Assembly (NCBI GenBank): GCA_904398325.1
Contig: CAJFPC010000054.1
Location: 1-39,323, forward strand
DNA: 39,323 bases
From: Candidatus Neoruminococcus faecicola
GTDB lineage: Bacteria; Bacillota; Clostridia; Oscillospirales; Ruminococcaceae
Reading direction: 5' to 3'
Part shown: piece by piece, positions 38,392 to 39,323 of the stretch
How positions within the stretch are numbered: position 1 is the first letter of the stretch
Layout: each line of letters opens with the position of its first letter
The notes under the pieces: model-generated
Database searches by the model: none
What the model was told of the DNA's origin: nothing
The model's input: the letters and a program-made list of their open reading frames with translations, nothing else
Program-made: the position numbers and the translations under genes

Positions 38392-39323
38392 ATGCTAAAA
38401 AAAGTACTCAGCACGACGTTGGCCGCATCCATGCTGCTCACGCCGACCACCGCGTTTGCACTCTCCAGCAGCGAGTTTGAAGGCACTTATGTGGAGCTGG
38501 ATATGTCAAATGACGATTATGAGCTGGATGCCGGCACCACCTACGACATTCCTCTGGTCTGCAGCGTGGGCGGCGATGACGAAGAGGATATGGATGACGA
38601 TTTTGACGATGATTTCCGCGTCACCTTCAAGGAGACGGACGGAAAATCCTACGCCTCCGTCAGCTTGCACGAAGATGACGGCGACTATTATGCCCGCATC
38701 AAGACCAACAGCTTTTCCAGCAAGCGCGACCGCGACTATGCCTTTGAGATCGAGGTAAGGGACCGCGACCGCTCCTCCAACCGCTGGACCTCGGACGAGT
38801 ATAAATTCACCATTCTCTCTGATGCCAACAATGTGGATTATACCGTGGATCGGGACGATGATTATCTGGATATTCCCGAAGGGGAGACCTCGATCATCGA
38901 GTGCGAGGAAACCATCCGCGATCTGGAAATCGACATCGACGGCTATGCGCTGGTCTATGCCCGCGCCCGGGAGGATGACCTGCTGAAATTCCACATGGTT
39001 TACGACGATGTGGATGATGACGTCTACTACGATGCCCCGGATAACGCCACTCTGACGTTCTTCAACTTCAAGGAGGCCCCGACCTTCAGCCAGAGCGTCA
39101 AGGTAGGCCTAGTGGCGGATAATGACGAGCGCTATGTCTATGAGATCGGTTCTAACGGCAAGCTGACCTCGATTTCCGCCCGGGAGGATGACGGCTACCT
39201 GTTCTTTAATACCAAGCATCCCGCCTATTATGTGATTTCCGACCGCCGCCTGAGCGCTTCCGGCTCCTCCGGCAGCTCCTCTTCCGGCAGTTCTTCCTCC
39301 GGTAGTTCCTCTTCCGGCAGCTC
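38392..39323 (+). CDS. Acidic secreted/surface protein, 3' end outside the window
   Basis: About 310 residues are visible, and the frame stays open to the last base. The N-terminus is a signal peptide (MLKKVLSTTLAASMLLTP, cleaved near TAFA at about 24). The mature part is strikingly acidic, with clusters such as DDEEDMDDDFDDDF at about 62-75 and repeated Asp/Glu/Tyr strands, suggesting Ca2+ binding or a salt-stable beta fold (inference). From about residue 290 it becomes a Ser/Gly linker (SGSSSSGSSSSGS), which usually leads to a cell-wall anchoring or second domain. I do not recognise a family. The ATG at 38392 follows GGAAAGGAAGG. A strong promoter and an inverted repeat precede it. Confidence 0.8.
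   Translation, partial: MLKKVLSTTLAASMLLTPTTAFALSSSEFEGTYVELDMSNDDYELDAGTTYDIPLVCSVGGDDEEDMDDDFDDDFRVTFKETDGKSYASVSLHEDDGDYYARIKTNSFSSKRDRDYAFEIEVRDRDRSSNRWTSDEYKFTILSDANNVDYTVDRDDDYLDIPEGETSIIECEETIRDLEIDIDGYALVYARAREDDLLKFHMVYDDVDDDVYYDAPDNATLTFFNFKEAPTFSQSVKVGLVADNDERYVYEIGSNGKLTSISAREDDGYLFFNTKHPAYYVISDRRLSASGSSGSSSSGSSSSGSSSSGS

Overview
The window reads as chromosome of a GC-rich, low-oxygen-type Gram-positive Clostridia, most likely an Oscillospiraceae/Ruminococcaceae-like gut bacterium (inference). Supporting signs are the Firmicutes-style fab/acc gene order, short-form HisG with a separate HisZ, strong AAGGAGG ribosome sites, textbook sigma-A promoters with 17-base spacers, lipoproteins with lipoboxes, and small Clostridia-specific proteins. 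Coding DNA is GC-rich. The GC-poor patches are intergenic, around 5430-5733, 9410-9520 and 37340-37940. I see no CRISPR array, rRNA, insertion sequence or phage module.

Left part (1-5110): the 3' end of a type II fatty-acid synthesis operon, fabF-accB-fabZ-accC-accD-accA, with a DegV/FakB-type fatty-acid-binding protein gene translationally coupled at the end, closed by a strong terminator. A 670-base intergenic stretch with a promoter and structured leader precedes a large P2A-type Ca2+ ATPase (5734-8403). Next come a small nuclease-fold-like protein with a doubtful start, tRNA-Pro(GGG) and tRNA-Gly(CCC), a GLUG-repeat lipoprotein, and a three-gene unit of Xre regulator, winged-helix protein and acidic lipoprotein.

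Middle (13300-30300): a class II aldolase plus Nudix-GNAT fusion operon lies head-to-head with an MTA/SAH/5'-deoxyadenosine deaminase-like amidohydrolase, suggesting salvage of SAM by-products. Then comes a ten-gene histidine operon, hisZGDCBHAFIE, lacking only histidinol-phosphate phosphatase. It is followed by a glycosyltransferase, a gamma-carbonic-anhydrase-like protein, and a purA-carA-glmS operon whose leader holds an intrinsic terminator that buries a strong Shine-Dalgarno sequence.

Right part (30300-39323): a five-gene minus-strand operon encodes an LRR protein, a vWA protein with a degenerate metallopeptidase-like N-terminus, a MoxR AAA+ ATPase, an Asp/Glu racemase-family protein and a 4-helix membrane protein. 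Divergent from it is an Imm-5-like putative immunity protein. The window ends with a DUF554 membrane protein, an Xre regulator coupled to a tiny DUF6514-like protein, a 57-aa ribbon-helix-helix protein, and the start of an acidic secreted protein with a Ser/Gly linker, whose promoter overlaps a 12-bp perfect inverted repeat.

The best candidates for undescribed biology are the LRR-vWA-MoxR-racemase-TM operon, the purA leader attenuator, the AUG-stop element before the Ca2+ ATPase, and the inverted repeat at the secreted-protein promoter.
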